A stretch of 64,000 bases of DNA, taken from the NCBI RefSeq assembly GCF_000820185.1, contig NZ_CDCA01000010.1, positions 207,116 to 271,115 of the forward strand, given 5' to 3'. This document shows, piece by piece, positions 35,501-46,068 of this stretch. The notes under the pieces were generated by a model. The model did no database searches, was not told the DNA's origin, and worked only from the letters and a program-made list of their open reading frames with translations. Source of the DNA: Aeromonas tecta (GTDB lineage Bacteria; Pseudomonadota; Gammaproteobacteria; Enterobacterales; Aeromonadaceae). Made by a program: the position numbers and the translations under genes. Positions within the stretch are counted from its first letter, which is position 1. Each line of letters begins with the position of its first letter.

Positions 35501-35787
35501 GAAAAAACAGCCTTGTAAGGTACTTTAAAAATGCGATTTTCGTGATCTCGCGCAAGGTAAAAACTGGCGAGCATGAGACCCGTCGGAGCCAAATATATCA
35601 CTGTTTGTACTGTTATTTTACCGGTCAGTTCAGTATCATTCTCAATGAATTTTCATTTAACCACCTTTTGCTTTTCCTTTTATTAACAGATGTTAACGAG
35701 AGGATTTCGCAAAACCTGGCTGAAAATGGTCCTGGTCACCGGACGAAAAAAATCAAACAACAGCAGCATCGGAAGCGGAATACAACG
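35501..35787. promoter_or_regulatory. cco operon promoter region
   Basis: AT-rich gap between the divergent genes. A perfect palindrome TTAACA-GA-TGTTAA lies at 35684-35697; it resembles ArcA-type TGTTAA elements. No canonical FNR box (TTGAT-N4-ATCAA) is found here, although cco operons are often FNR-controlled. Confidence 0.35.
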
Positions 35788-37212
<1,425 letters not shown>

Positions 37213-37228
37213 TTGAAGAGGTCAACCC

Positions 37229-37843
37229 ATGAGCAACAATAATCGTCACGAGATCTTTGAAAAGAGCGTTCCCATGCTGGTGGTCGGCATCATCTTTGCC
37301 ATCAGCCTGGGGGGCCTGGTCGAAATCACCCCATTGTTCTTCCAAAAGCAGACCACCGAGCCGGTGGAGGGCCTCAAGCCCTACACCGCGCTGCAGATGG
37401 AAGGGCGCGACATCTTCATCCGTGAAGGCTGCACCGTCTGTCACAGCCAGATGATCCGACCGTTCCGCGCCGAGACCGAGCGCTACGGCCATTACTCGGT
37501 TGCCGGTGAGAGCGTGTGGGAGCACCCCTTCCTGTGGGGCTCCAAGCGTACCGGTCCGGACTTGGCCCGGGTCGGCGGTCGTTATTCCGATGACTGGCAC
37601 CGCGCTCACCTGATCAACCCGCGCGACGTGGTGCCCGAGTCCAACATGCCCTCCTTCCCCTGGCTCGAGACCAATGTGCTGACCGGCGAACTGACCGGCA
37701 AGAAGCTGGCACTGTTCCGGGATCACTTCGGCGTGCCTTATACCGATGCTGACATTCAGGGTGCGAGCGAAGCCGTGAAAGGCAAGACCGAGCTGGATGC
37801 CCTGGTGGCCTATCTGCAATCACTGGGTCATGCCCTGAAATAA
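37229..37843 (+). CDS. ccoO: cbb3-type cytochrome c oxidase subunit II (mono-haem)
   Basis: 204 residues. An N-terminal membrane anchor ([20 protein letters not shown]) holds a periplasmic c-type cytochrome with CTVCHSQM as haem attachment site (about residue 68-72). The distal methionine is probably in [10 protein letters not shown]. It passes electrons to CcoN. ATG 37229 has only a weak ribosome site (AGAGG) 16 bp after ccoN. Confidence 0.97.
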   Translation: MSNNNRHEIFEKSVPMLVVGIIFAISLGGLVEITPLFFQKQTTEPVEGLKPYTALQMEGRDIFIREGCTVCHSQMIRPFRAETERYGHYSVAGESVWEHPFLWGSKRTGPDLARVGGRYSDDWHRAHLINPRDVVPESNMPSFPWLETNVLTGELTGKKLALFRDHFGVPYTDADIQGASEAVKGKTELDALVAYLQSLGHALK

Positions 37844-37854
37844 GGAGTCGGGAT

Positions 37855-38034
37855 ATGGATTACGGCACATTTCGCGGCCTGTACACCTTGCTGTTGATGA
37901 TCATCATGATCGCCATCATCGTCTGGGCTTACAGCAAGCGCCGCAAGGCCTCCTTCGACGAGGCTGCCAACCTGGTTTTTGCCGATGATGAGCAACCCAG
38001 TGCTGATAACAAGAACGCAGGAGCGAAGCAATAA
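37855..38034 (+). CDS. ccoQ: cbb3-type oxidase small subunit CcoQ
   Basis: 59 residues, MDYGTFRGLYTLLLMIIMIAIIVW followed by AYSKRRKASFDEAANLVFADD. One membrane span then a charged cytoplasmic tail with the FDEAANLVF element, as in CcoQ/FixQ. The gene lies exactly between ccoO and ccoP, has GGAG at good spacing, and its stop shares the A with the ccoP ATG (TAATG). It stabilises the oxidase complex. Confidence 0.95.
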   Translation: MDYGTFRGLYTLLLMIIMIAIIVWAYSKRRKASFDEAANLVFADDEQPSADNKNAGAKQ

Positions 38035-39023
38035 TGAGCACTTTGTTTAGCATTTTTGTGACCGTCATAAGTCTGGGCACCATTATCGGCTGCTTCTTGC
38101 TGCTGATGTGGTGCATGAAGGACAAGATGGGCACCGAAGAGGGTCAGCCCATGGGCCACACCTTCGACGGCATCGAAGAGATCAACAACCCGTTGCCGAA
38201 GTGGTGGTCCTACATGTTCCTCTTCTTCATCGTGACCGGGCTGGTCTACCTGCTCGCCTTCCCGGGGCTGGGCAACTGGAAGGGTCTGCTGGGCTGGCAG
38301 AGCTCCAACCAGGACATTCGCTCCCTGGCAGACTCCAAGGCCGCAGTGGCCTCCGCCAAGGCGGAAGGTCGCGCGGTCGAGTATGACCGCGAGCTGGCCA
38401 AGGCCGATGAAGTCTATGGTGCCAAGTTCCGCGAGCTGGCCTATCAGGCCGACGGCAAGAGCTACCGCCCCATCGAGGAGATAGCGGCCGATCCGGAGGC
38501 CCGCAAGGTGGGTCAACGTCTGTTCCTGCAAAACTGCTCCCAGTGTCATGGCTCCGATGCCCGTGGCGGTCGCGGCTTCCCGAACCTGACCGACAGCGAG
38601 TGGCAATGGGGCGGCCAGCCTGATCAGATCAAGACCACCATCATGGGCGGTCGGCAGGGGATCATGGCGGCCTGGGGCGAGATCCTGGGGCAAGATGGCG
38701 TCAAGGAAGTGGCCTCCTATGTGCTGAGCCTGTCCGGCCGCAAGGTCGATCTGGTGGAAGCCAAGAAGGGGGAAGCCCGTTTCGCCATGTGCGCCGCCTG
38801 TCACGGCCCGGATGCCAAGGGCGGCATCGCCTTCGGTGCACCTGACCTCACCAACAACACCTGGTTGTACGGTGGCTCCCGTCAGGTGGTCGAGCAGACC
38901 ATCACCCACGGTCGCCACGGCGTCATGCCCGCCTGGAAGGATATTCTGGGAGAAGACAAGGTTCAGCTGCTGGCGTCCTACGTCTATAGCTTGTCCCACA
39001 ATGCAGGGCAAAATAAGCAGTAA
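38034..39023 (+). CDS. ccoP: cbb3-type cytochrome c oxidase subunit III (di-haem)
   Basis: 329 residues. Two N-terminal spans (about residues 5-25 and 56-75) anchor a periplasmic double cytochrome c. Haem sites are CSQCH (about 171-175) and CAACH (about 256-260). It receives electrons from soluble cytochromes or the bc1 complex. VVSYMFLFFIVTGLVYLLAFPGLGNWKG-type sequence is standard for CcoP. Followed by a strong terminator, which separates ccoNOQP from the assembly genes. Confidence 0.97.
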   Translation: MSTLFSIFVTVISLGTIIGCFLLLMWCMKDKMGTEEGQPMGHTFDGIEEINNPLPKWWSYMFLFFIVTGLVYLLAFPGLGNWKGLLGWQSSNQDIRSLADSKAAVASAKAEGRAVEYDRELAKADEVYGAKFRELAYQADGKSYRPIEEIAADPEARKVGQRLFLQNCSQCHGSDARGGRGFPNLTDSEWQWGGQPDQIKTTIMGGRQGIMAAWGEILGQDGVKEVASYVLSLSGRKVDLVEAKKGEARFAMCAACHGPDAKGGIAFGAPDLTNNTWLYGGSRQVVEQTITHGRHGVMPAWKDILGEDKVQLLASYVYSLSHNAGQNKQ

Positions 39024-39050
39024 CATGTGATAAGCACGTGATTACGCAGC

Positions 39051-39078
39051 AAAAAGCCTCGACTCTTCGGGGCTTTTT
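39051..39078 (+). terminator. ccoNOQP terminator
   Basis: AAAAAGCC and GGCTTTTT close a longer stem (CGA/TCG inside, loop CTCT), ending in five T. Confidence 0.93.
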
Positions 39079-39136
39079 GTTATCTTGTGTTGTCTGAAAA
39101 ACCTCCTTTTTGTTAATCATAGGTTTCGGTAGCACT

Positions 39137-39625
39137 ATGACTCAACCCTGGTATCGCCAGTTCTGGCCCTGGTTCATCATCGCCCTCCCTTGCGCCGCCG
39201 TGGTCGCGAGCATCGCCACCGCCATCATCGCCAGCAAGGACGGTGTCAACCTGGTGGCCGAAGACTATTACAAGCAGGGCAAGGAGATTAATCAGGATCT
39301 CAGCAAGTTCGATCGCGCCGAGGCGCTGCACATTCGCATCGCCCTCGCGGTCAACGGCAACGAACTGACCCTCAACCCCCTCGCCGGCGATATCCCGCCC
39401 GGACAGGCGCTGCATGTTTCCCTGTTCCACCCCACCCTGGCCGGCATGGACAGCGAACACCTGATCACCGCCGACGGCAATGGCATCTATCGCCTGCACC
39501 TGGACAAGGCCCCCACCGGCAAGTGGCACATTCGGGTCGATGCCTTCGATCACGAGTGGCGACTGCAAGAGACGGTACAACTGCCAACCAAGGCCCCCAT
39601 CGAACTCGATCCCAAGGGACGTTAA
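39137..39625 (+). CDS. ccoH: FixH-family oxidase assembly protein
   Basis: 162 residues from ATG 39137; the frame is open from 39110. One N-terminal span (WPWFIIALPCAAVVASIATAII) precedes a periplasmic domain with DYYKQGKEINQDL, the FixH family pattern. FixH/CcoH interacts with the cbb3 complex during late assembly. It lies between the structural genes and the copper ATPase ccoI, as usual in this operon type. Ribosome site weak. Confidence 0.9.
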   Translation: MTQPWYRQFWPWFIIALPCAAVVASIATAIIASKDGVNLVAEDYYKQGKEINQDLSKFDRAEALHIRIALAVNGNELTLNPLAGDIPPGQALHVSLFHPTLAGMDSEHLITADGNGIYRLHLDKAPTGKWHIRVDAFDHEWRLQETVQLPTKAPIELDPKGR

Positions 39626-39717
39626 GCCGTGGCTGACGGTGTTCACCCTGACGCGCCGCGGCAGGTAGCCGGCTCCTCCGCCTTGCTCATCCCCCCTGCC
39701 TCGAGAGAGAAAACACC

Positions 39718-42123
39718 ATGATAGGTTGCTTCCACTGCGGTGAGCCGGTGCCCACCGGCAGCGACTATGCCCTCGAGATCAAGGGCATAGTGCAACCCAT
39801 GTGCTGCCCTGGCTGCCAGGCCGTGGCCGAAACCATCCTCGAATGCGGCCTCGCCAGTTATTACGAGCACCGCTCAGCCCCCGGCATCAAGGGGGAACTG
39901 GTGCCGAGCGAACTGGCCGCCCTTAGCCACTACGATCTGGCCGAAGTGCAGCAGGATTTCGTGACTGACACCGGCTCTGGCAGTCAAATACTTCGCGAAA
40001 TACAGCTCAGCGTAGAAGGATTGACCTGCGCCGCCTGCGCCTGGCTTATCGAGCGCCACCTGATGGGGCTGCCGGGCCTGCACTATGTGAACGTCAACAC
40101 CACCACCCATCGCGCCCGCATCAAGTGGGATCCGGCAAGGCTCTCCTTGAGCGACATCCTCAAGGGCTTCGCCAAGATTGGCTATCGCGCCTATCCGTTC
40201 CAGACCCACAGCCAGGAGGCGCTCTACGCCCGCGAGGTGCGCAGCTACATGTTCCGGCTGGCGCTGGCGGGCTTAGGCTCCATGCAGGTGATGATGTGCG
40301 CCGTGGCGCTCTACATGGATCTCTTCATCAGCGTCGAAGAGGAGTTCATGGTCTACTTCAAGTGGATAAGCCTGCTGCTCTCGACCCCCATCATGATCTA
40401 CTCCGCCCAGCCGTTTTACGTGGGCGCCTGGCGCAGCCTGAAGCAGGGTCACCTCTCCATGGATGTGTCGGTGTCGCTGGCACTGATCGGGGCCTTTGTC
40501 GCCTCCATGTGGGCCACCGTCTTCAACACCGGTGAGGTCTATTACGACTCCATCACCATGTTCGTCTTCTTCTTGTTGCTGGGACGTTTTCTGGAGCTGC
40601 GGGCGCGGCGCAAGGCGTCGGAATCAAGCTCCAATCTGGCCAGGCTGGTACCCATCATGGCCACTCGCATCGATGCAGATGGCGAGCACGAGGTGGCGGC
40701 CAAAATGCTGCAGGTGGGAGACAGGATCCGGGTGCTGGCCGGCGCCACCCTGCCCGCCGATGGCATCATCGCCGCGGGCCAGGCCAGCGTGAATGAAGCC
40801 ATGCTGACCGGCGAACAGCTCCCCCTGCTCAAGCAGCCGGGTGATCCCGTCTACGCCGGTACCATCAACACCGATGCGCCGCTGGAGATCCGGGTCAGCC
40901 ACCGCATCGAAGAGTCACGCATCGCTCAGATCATGCGCCTCCAGGATCATGCTCTGGATGACAAGCCCGCCATCGCCCAGCTGGCCGATGTGCTCTCCCG
41001 CCACTTTATTCTGGTGTTGCTCCTCATCGCGGCGGCGGTCTGGACCTACTGGCACTTCCATCAGCCGGAGCAGGCCTTCTGGGTCACCCTGGCGGTACTG
41101 GTCGCCACCTGCCCTTGCGCCCTGTCGCTGGCGACCCCGACCGCACTCACCACCGCCACCGCCCACCTCACCCGCAGTGGCATACTGCTGCGCCGCGGTC
41201 ATGTGCTGGACATACTGACCCGGGCCAACCGGGTGGTGATGGACAAGACCGGCACCCTGACCACGGGCAATATCAGCCTCATCGGCACCACCGTTCTGGC
41301 CGAGCTGAGCGAGACCCAGTGCCTCGCCATCGCCCGCGCGCTGGAGGCCCATTCCGAACACCCCATCGCCCGGGCCTTTAGAAGCACGGCCGCCGATGAG
41401 GCCCTGTTGCTGCCCGCAAGCGAAGTGCTCCCCGTCATCGGACATGGCATTCAGGGCAAGGTAGCGGGCTCCCTGTATCGGGTCGGCAGTGCTCGCTGGC
41501 TGGGATTGTCTGACGAGCCATTACCGGGTGAGCAGGCCAGCGGCCTTGTCATCTACCTGGCCGACGAGTCCAGGCTGCTGGCCCGCTTCAATCTGGCCGA
41601 CACCCTGCGAGCTGACGCCAAGGCGCTCATTGCGGCCTTCCAGGCCGCTGGCCTCAAGACCACCATATTGACCGGTGACGGCTCGGCCGAGGCCGACGAA
41701 GTTGCCCGTGAGCTCGGGGTGGATGAACTGGTGAAAGGCATGACTCCCGATGGCAAGCTCGCCTATCTCAAGGCGCGGGAGGCGGCGGGTGACATCAGCA
41801 TCATGGTGGGCGATGGCATCAACGACGCCCCCGTGCTGGCCGGGGCCCACGCCTCTTTTGCCATGGCCGGAGGCACAGACCTGGCGAAAAACAGCGCCGA
41901 CGCCATCTTGCTGGCGGACGATCTCTCCCGCCTGCTGACGGCTCGCACCCTGGCGCTGCGCACCCGCAAGATCATCAAGGAGAACTTCGCCTGGTCCATC
42001 GGCTACAACCTGCTGGTCCTGCCACTCGCTGCCAGCGGCTGGTTGCCCCCTTATCTGGCGGCGGCAGGCATGTCCCTGAGCTCCCTCATAGTAGTAACCA
42101 ACTCCATGCGGCTGAACCGGTGA
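39718..42123 (+). CDS. ccoI: Copper-translocating P-type ATPase CcoI
   Basis: 801 residues. Exports copper toward the periplasm for insertion into the cbb3 oxidase. The N-terminus has an extra cysteine motif (CFHCGEP, CCPGCQAV) then a heavy-metal domain with GLTCAACAW (about residues 100-108). Spans follow, with the transport motif CPC (TCPCALSLATPT, about 463), the phosphorylated aspartate in DKTGT (about 506) and the hinge GDGINDAP (about 698). The E1-type core and the double N-terminal cysteine motif are usual for FixI/CcoI and CtpA-like pumps. Confidence 0.95.
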   Translation: MIGCFHCGEPVPTGSDYALEIKGIVQPMCCPGCQAVAETILECGLASYYEHRSAPGIKGELVPSELAALSHYDLAEVQQDFVTDTGSGSQILREIQLSVEGLTCAACAWLIERHLMGLPGLHYVNVNTTTHRARIKWDPARLSLSDILKGFAKIGYRAYPFQTHSQEALYAREVRSYMFRLALAGLGSMQVMMCAVALYMDLFISVEEEFMVYFKWISLLLSTPIMIYSAQPFYVGAWRSLKQGHLSMDVSVSLALIGAFVASMWATVFNTGEVYYDSITMFVFFLLLGRFLELRARRKASESSSNLARLVPIMATRIDADGEHEVAAKMLQVGDRIRVLAGATLPADGIIAAGQASVNEAMLTGEQLPLLKQPGDPVYAGTINTDAPLEIRVSHRIEESRIAQIMRLQDHALDDKPAIAQLADVLSRHFILVLLLIAAAVWTYWHFHQPEQAFWVTLAVLVATCPCALSLATPTALTTATAHLTRSGILLRRGHVLDILTRANRVVMDKTGTLTTGNISLIGTTVLAELSETQCLAIARALEAHSEHPIARAFRSTAADEALLLPASEVLPVIGHGIQGKVAGSLYRVGSARWLGLSDEPLPGEQASGLVIYLADESRLLARFNLADTLRADAKALIAAFQAAGLKTTILTGDGSAEADEVARELGVDELVKGMTPDGKLAYLKAREAAGDISIMVGDGINDAPVLAGAHASFAMAGGTDLAKNSADAILLADDLSRLLTARTLALRTRKIIKENFAWSIGYNLLVLPLAASGWLPPYLAAAGMSLSSLIVVTNSMRLNR

Positions 42124-42241
42124 ACCACCTCTTGCCAGCCGGGAGGCCTGCGCCAAACGGCCAAGGCCTCCCGCCAAATGAAACGGGAGCATCCACCCTG
42201 TCCTGGTTTATCATGACGATCCCCACCGCAAGGCCTGCATC

Positions 42242-42430
42242 ATGAACATCATCTTCGTCCTCATCCCCATCGCCATTCTGTTTGTGATCATCGCGGGGGT
42301 CGTCTTCTTCTGGGCTATTCGCTCCGAACAGTTTGAGGATCTCGACAGGCAGGGCTCCAACATCCTGTTCGACGAGGAAGAGCACAGAACCAAGCCGCAG
42401 GACAAGCAGAGCGATGATCAGCAGCCTTGA
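42242..42430 (+). CDS. ccoS: cbb3 oxidase maturation protein CcoS
   Basis: 62 residues: one N-terminal span (IIFVLIPIAILFVIIAGVVFFWAI), then RSEQFEDLDRQGSNILFDE, the conserved CcoS motif. Needed for cofactor insertion into the cbb3 oxidase. It follows ccoI by 118 bp, its usual neighbour, and overlaps the next gene by 17 bp. Confidence 0.95.
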   Translation: MNIIFVLIPIAILFVIIAGVVFFWAIRSEQFEDLDRQGSNILFDEEEHRTKPQDKQSDDQQP

Positions 42431-43100
42431 TCTGATGGGGGCCCTGCTGGTGGGGCTGGCAGGCTCTGGCCACTGCATCGCCATGTGCGGCGGTGTCTCG
42501 GCGGCGCTCTCCATGGCCATTCCCCCCGCCAAGCAGCACTTCTGGGGCAGGCTTGGCTATTTGCTCAACTACAACCTCGGCCGGATCCTGAGCTACGTGA
42601 TCGCAGGCGCCCTGGTGGGGGGATTGCTTGCCACCGCCGGTGAACTGGGGGCTGGTAAACACGCCATCGCCGGCCTGCGGCTGCTGGCGGCGCTGCTGAT
42701 GATAGCGCTGGGGCTCTATCTGGCGGGTTGGTGGCAGGGAGTTCTGCTGCTTGAGCGTATCGGTGCAACGTTTTGGCCCTATATCAAGCCGCTAGCCGGT
42801 AGATTCCTCCCCTTCCGTTCGGCCCTGCAGGCCCTCCCCTTTGGCATGGTGTGGGGCTGGCTGCCCTGCGGGCTGGTCTACTCCATGCTGACCTGGAGTG
42901 CCGCGGCCGGATCCGCAGCCGGCGGGGCCCTCATCATGCTCAGCTTCGGCATTGGCACCCTGCCAACCCTCTTTGCATTGGGGGGCTTGGCGGACCGATT
43001 GCGCTACTGGCTGACCCTGCGCAGCCTTCGGTTGGGAGGTGCTCTGCTGCTCATCCTTTATGGGCTCCATACCCTCTGGATCGGGCTAGTATCCTTTTGA
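42414..43100 (+). CDS. TauE/SafE (UreH-like) membrane protein
   Basis: 228 residues from ATG 42414, six or seven spans. The N-terminus LMGALLVGLAGSGHCIAMCGGVSAAL with GHCIxMCGG is typical of the UreH/DsbD_2-like sulfite-exporter family often placed after ccoS (sometimes called CcoA- or YtgP-like; the symbol is not settled). The paired cysteine/histidine in GHCxxMCGG suggests metal or redox handling, likely part of cbb3 assembly. The start overlaps ccoS, showing translational coupling. Confidence 0.85.
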   Translation: MISSLDLMGALLVGLAGSGHCIAMCGGVSAALSMAIPPAKQHFWGRLGYLLNYNLGRILSYVIAGALVGGLLATAGELGAGKHAIAGLRLLAALLMIALGLYLAGWWQGVLLLERIGATFWPYIKPLAGRFLPFRSALQALPFGMVWGWLPCGLVYSMLTWSAAAGSAAGGALIMLSFGIGTLPTLFALGGLADRLRYWLTLRSLRLGGALLLILYGLHTLWIGLVSF

Positions 43101-43138
43101 AACGCTATCCAAAACGGATGAGTTGATGGTAAACTTGT

Positions 43139-43152
43139 TTGATATAAATCAA
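43139..43152. promoter_or_regulatory. FNR box upstream of fnr
   Basis: TTGATATAAATCAA is a perfect match to the FNR consensus TTGAT-N4-ATCAA, 16 bp before the fnr start codon. E. coli fnr is autorepressed through a similar site. Confidence 0.92.
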
Positions 43153-43168
43153 TTATTCGTTTGAGCCT

Positions 43169-43924
43169 ATGATCCCGGATAAGAAACCTGGCAGACGTAT
43201 TCAGAGCGGTGGCTGTGCAATTCATTGCCAGGATTGCAGCATCAGTCAGCTCTGTATTCCTTTCTCGCTGAACGACAACGAGCTCGATCAGCTGGACAGC
43301 ATCATCGAGCGCAAGAAGCCGATCCAGAAGGGCGAGGAGCTGTTCAAGGCCGGTGACGAGCTCAAATCGCTCTACGCCATCCGCTCCGGGACCATCAAGT
43401 CATACACCATCACCGAGCAGGGTGACGAGCAGATCACCGCCTTCCACCTCGCGGGCGATCTGGTCGGTTTCGATGCCATCCACAAGCATGCTCACCCCTC
43501 CTTCGCCCAGGCGCTGGAAACGGCCATGGTGTGCGAAATCCCCTTCGATGTACTCGATGATCTCTCCGGCAAGATGCCGAAGCTCCGCCAGCAGATCATG
43601 CGACTGATGAGCAACGAGATCATGGGGGATCAGGAGATGATCCTGCTGCTCTCAAAGAAGAATGCCGAAGAGCGCCTCGCCGCCTTCCTGCACAATCTGT
43701 CGGTGCGTTTCTCCGAACGCGGCTTCTCCGCCAAGGAGTTCCGTCTCTCCATGACCCGGGGCGACATCGGCAACTACCTCGGCCTCACCGTCGAAACCAT
43801 CAGCCGTCTGCTCGGCCGCTTCCAAAAATCCGGCCTCATCAGCGTCAAGGGTAAGTACATCACCGTTCTCGACAACGTTGCTCTCGGCGTCATGGCAGGC
43901 GCCACTCGTCCTCCCTGCGGCTGA
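43169..43924 (+). CDS. fnr: Oxygen-sensing global regulator Fnr
   Basis: 251 residues, nearly the E. coli Fnr chain. The [4Fe-4S] ligands are Cys20, Cys23, Cys29 ([12 protein letters not shown]) and the cysteine in AMVCEIPF (about 122); an extra Cys16 is also as in E. coli. The C-terminal helix-turn-helix reads [24 protein letters not shown]. Under low oxygen the dimer binds FNR boxes, one of which lies just upstream of this gene. Placed between the oxidase assembly genes and uspE as in many gamma-proteobacteria. Confidence 0.98.
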   Translation: MIPDKKPGRRIQSGGCAIHCQDCSISQLCIPFSLNDNELDQLDSIIERKKPIQKGEELFKAGDELKSLYAIRSGTIKSYTITEQGDEQITAFHLAGDLVGFDAIHKHAHPSFAQALETAMVCEIPFDVLDDLSGKMPKLRQQIMRLMSNEIMGDQEMILLLSKKNAEERLAAFLHNLSVRFSERGFSAKEFRLSMTRGDIGNYLGLTVETISRLLGRFQKSGLISVKGKYITVLDNVALGVMAGATRPPCG

Positions 43925-44060
43925 TAACCTCTCTCTGCAATAAATTGCCGGATCCGTTCGTTCTGAAATTTGATCCGGCACACTTCCCCACCTCTCCCCT
44001 TGGACTAAGCTGTAAAGGCTAAAGAGTTGCCATCATTGGCTTTTTGCCAAGGAGGAGAAC

Positions 44061-45008
44061 ATGGTCAAGTACCGAAACATTTTGGTGGTGATCAACCCGG
44101 AAGAGGAGCGCCAGATCGCGCTCGAGCGGGCGGTCAAGATCGCCGAGCTGGACGAGGGCGCCCAGCTGACCCTGTTGCTGACCATCTACGACTTCTCGTA
44201 CGAGATGACGGCCATGCTGTCGGTGGATGAGCGCGAAGAGATGCGTCACGGCGTCATCTCCCAGCGCAGGGAATGGCTCGACGATATCCTCAAACCCTAT
44301 CGGGCCAGAGGGGTCGAGTGCGAAGTCAAAGTACTCTGGCACAATAGGCCCTTCGAGTGCGTGATCCAGGAAGTGCTGAGCCAGCGCCACGATCTGGTGG
44401 TCAAGGCGACCCACAAGCACTCTTTCCTGCAGACCTTCATCTTCACCCCGACCGACTGGCACCTGCTGCGCAAGTGCCCCTGCCCCGTCCTGTTGGTCAA
44501 AGAGGGTCACTGGCAGCGAGGCGGCAATATCATCGCCGCCATCAACTGCTCAAGCGACGATCTGGAGCAGAAGGTGCTCAACGAGCGCATCACCCTGGAG
44601 GGCGCGGCCATTGCCGATTTGCTCGGATCCAACCTCTACCTGGTCAATACCTACCCGGGCACCCCGGTCAATGTGGCCATCGAGTTGCCCGAGTTCGATC
44701 CCAACGCCTATAACGACGCCATCCGCAAACATCACGAAGATATGCTGCGCGAGCATGCGGATCAGTTCGGTATCGGTCACATGTGGACCCGAGTGGCCGA
44801 GGGGCTGCCGGAAGAGGTGTTACCCGACATGGCGGACGATCTCAAGTCCACCCTGATGATCATGGGCTGCGTTGGCCGCACCGGTCTCTCCGCTGCCCTG
44901 CTTGGCAACACTGCAGAGCACGTGGTCGATCGGCTCAACTGCGACATCCTGATCCTCAAACCGGACGATTACAGCTGTTCCGTCGATGACAGACGCCATC
45001 CTGCATAA
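44061..45008 (+). CDS. uspE: Tandem universal stress protein UspE
   Basis: 315 residues with two Usp domains (about 1-150 and 155-305). The first starts YRNILVVINPEEERQIALERAV; the second ends MIMGCVGRTGLSAALLGNTAEHV, a G-2x-G-9x-G-like nucleotide pocket. E. coli uspE (ydaA) also follows fnr. Strong ribosome site GGAGGAG at 44051-44057 next to a short hairpin TTGGC/GCCAA (44036-44050). Stress-induced, exact role unclear. Confidence 0.95.
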   Translation: MVKYRNILVVINPEEERQIALERAVKIAELDEGAQLTLLLTIYDFSYEMTAMLSVDEREEMRHGVISQRREWLDDILKPYRARGVECEVKVLWHNRPFECVIQEVLSQRHDLVVKATHKHSFLQTFIFTPTDWHLLRKCPCPVLLVKEGHWQRGGNIIAAINCSSDDLEQKVLNERITLEGAAIADLLGSNLYLVNTYPGTPVNVAIELPEFDPNAYNDAIRKHHEDMLREHADQFGIGHMWTRVAEGLPEEVLPDMADDLKSTLMIMGCVGRTGLSAALLGNTAEHVVDRLNCDILILKPDDYSCSVDDRRHPA

Positions 45009-45015
45009 GCGTTTC

Positions 45016-45043
45016 TTGCCCTCCCCCGGGACATGGCTATAAT
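45016..45043 (+). promoter_or_regulatory. Candidate ttcA promoter with flanking inverted repeat
   Basis: TTGCCC (45016-45021) and TATAAT (45038-45043) are 16 nt apart. A perfect 9-bp inverted repeat, CCCGGGACA (45025-45033) and TGTCCCGGG (45058-45066), surrounds the -10. A palindrome AATAAGC-C-GCTTATT followed by TTT (45041-45058) may end uspE. Confidence 0.6.
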
Positions 45044-45075
45044 AAGCCGCTTATTTTTGTCCCGGGTTTGAGGCC

Positions 45076-45984
45076 ATGCACGAAGAGCTTAACGCCAAAG
45101 AGAAATACAGTTTCAACAAGCTGCAGAAGCGTCTGCGGCGCAATGTGGGTCAGGCCATCGCCGACTTCAACATGATTGAAGAGGGTGACAAGATCATGGT
45201 GTGCCTGTCTGGCGGTAAAGACAGCTTCGCCATGCTCGACATCCTGATGAGCCTGAAGGCCAGCGCCCCCATCCATTTCGATCTGGTGGCCGTCAACCTG
45301 GATCAGAAACAACCCGGCTTCCCCGAGCACGTGCTGCCTGAATACCTGGCCGCCCTCGGCGTCGACTTCAAGATCGTCGAGGAAGACACCTACTCCATCG
45401 TCAAGGACAAGGTACCGGAAGGCAAGACCACCTGCGCCCTCTGCTCCCGCCTGCGCCGCGGTATTCTCTATCGCGCCGCCCTGGAGCTGGGTTGCACCAA
45501 GATTGCCCTCGGCCATCACAGGGACGATATCCTGGAGACGCTGTTCCTCAACATGTTCTACGGCGGCAAGCTCAAATCCATGCCGCCCAAGCTGGTGAGT
45601 GACGACGGCAAGAACGTGGTGATCCGCCCGCTGGCCTACTGCAAGGAAAAAGACCTGGTGCGTTACGCCGAGGTCAAAGCCTTCCCCATCATTCCGTGCA
45701 ACCTGTGCGGCTCGCAGGAAAACCTGCAGCGCAAGGCCATCAAGCAGATGATGCAGGATTGGGATCGCCGCTTCCCCGGTCGCATCGAGACCATGTTCAC
45801 CGCCATTCAGGACGTGATCCCGAGCCACCTGCTCGATCACAAGCTGTTTGACTTCAAGAGCATCAACCGCGACTCCGGCATCATTGATGGCGGCGACAAG
45901 GCATTCGATCCGCCCGAACTGCCCACCGCGCCCCTGCTCAATATCGATGAGATAGACGTGTTGGATGTGATTGAGGTGCGCTAG
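45076..45984 (+). CDS. ttcA: tRNA 2-thiocytidine synthetase TtcA
   Basis: 302 residues. Thiolates cytidine 32 of some tRNAs, using ATP and an iron-sulfur cluster. The PP-loop motif is SGGKDS (about residues 47-52). Cluster cysteines [10 protein letters not shown] (about 122-125) and a further one in [15 protein letters not shown] (about 213-216) match E. coli TtcA. The start [28 protein letters not shown] fits the E. coli family. Confidence 0.97.
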   Translation: MHEELNAKEKYSFNKLQKRLRRNVGQAIADFNMIEEGDKIMVCLSGGKDSFAMLDILMSLKASAPIHFDLVAVNLDQKQPGFPEHVLPEYLAALGVDFKIVEEDTYSIVKDKVPEGKTTCALCSRLRRGILYRAALELGCTKIALGHHRDDILETLFLNMFYGGKLKSMPPKLVSDDGKNVVIRPLAYCKEKDLVRYAEVKAFPIIPCNLCGSQENLQRKAIKQMMQDWDRRFPGRIETMFTAIQDVIPSHLLDHKLFDFKSINRDSGIIDGGDKAFDPPELPTAPLLNIDEIDVLDVIEVR

Positions 45985-46012
45985 TCGCCGGATCTCCGCA
46001 CGAGCGAAAAGA

Positions 46013-46039
46013 AAAAAGGAGCGCCTGGCGCTCCTTTTT
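46013..46039. terminator. ttcA terminator, bidirectional
   Basis: AAAAAGGAGCGCC and GGCGCTCCTTTTT form a nearly closed 13-bp arm pair, with T-runs in both directions, between convergent ttcA and the DUF2987 gene. Confidence 0.92.
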
Positions 46040-46068
46040 CATGCATGCAATTTACGCAACCAGGCCGG

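Noticed and set aside
35542-35787. Upstream extension of ccoN
   Set aside because: 82 codons lacking membrane character cover the promoter region; ATG 35788 matches the family start.
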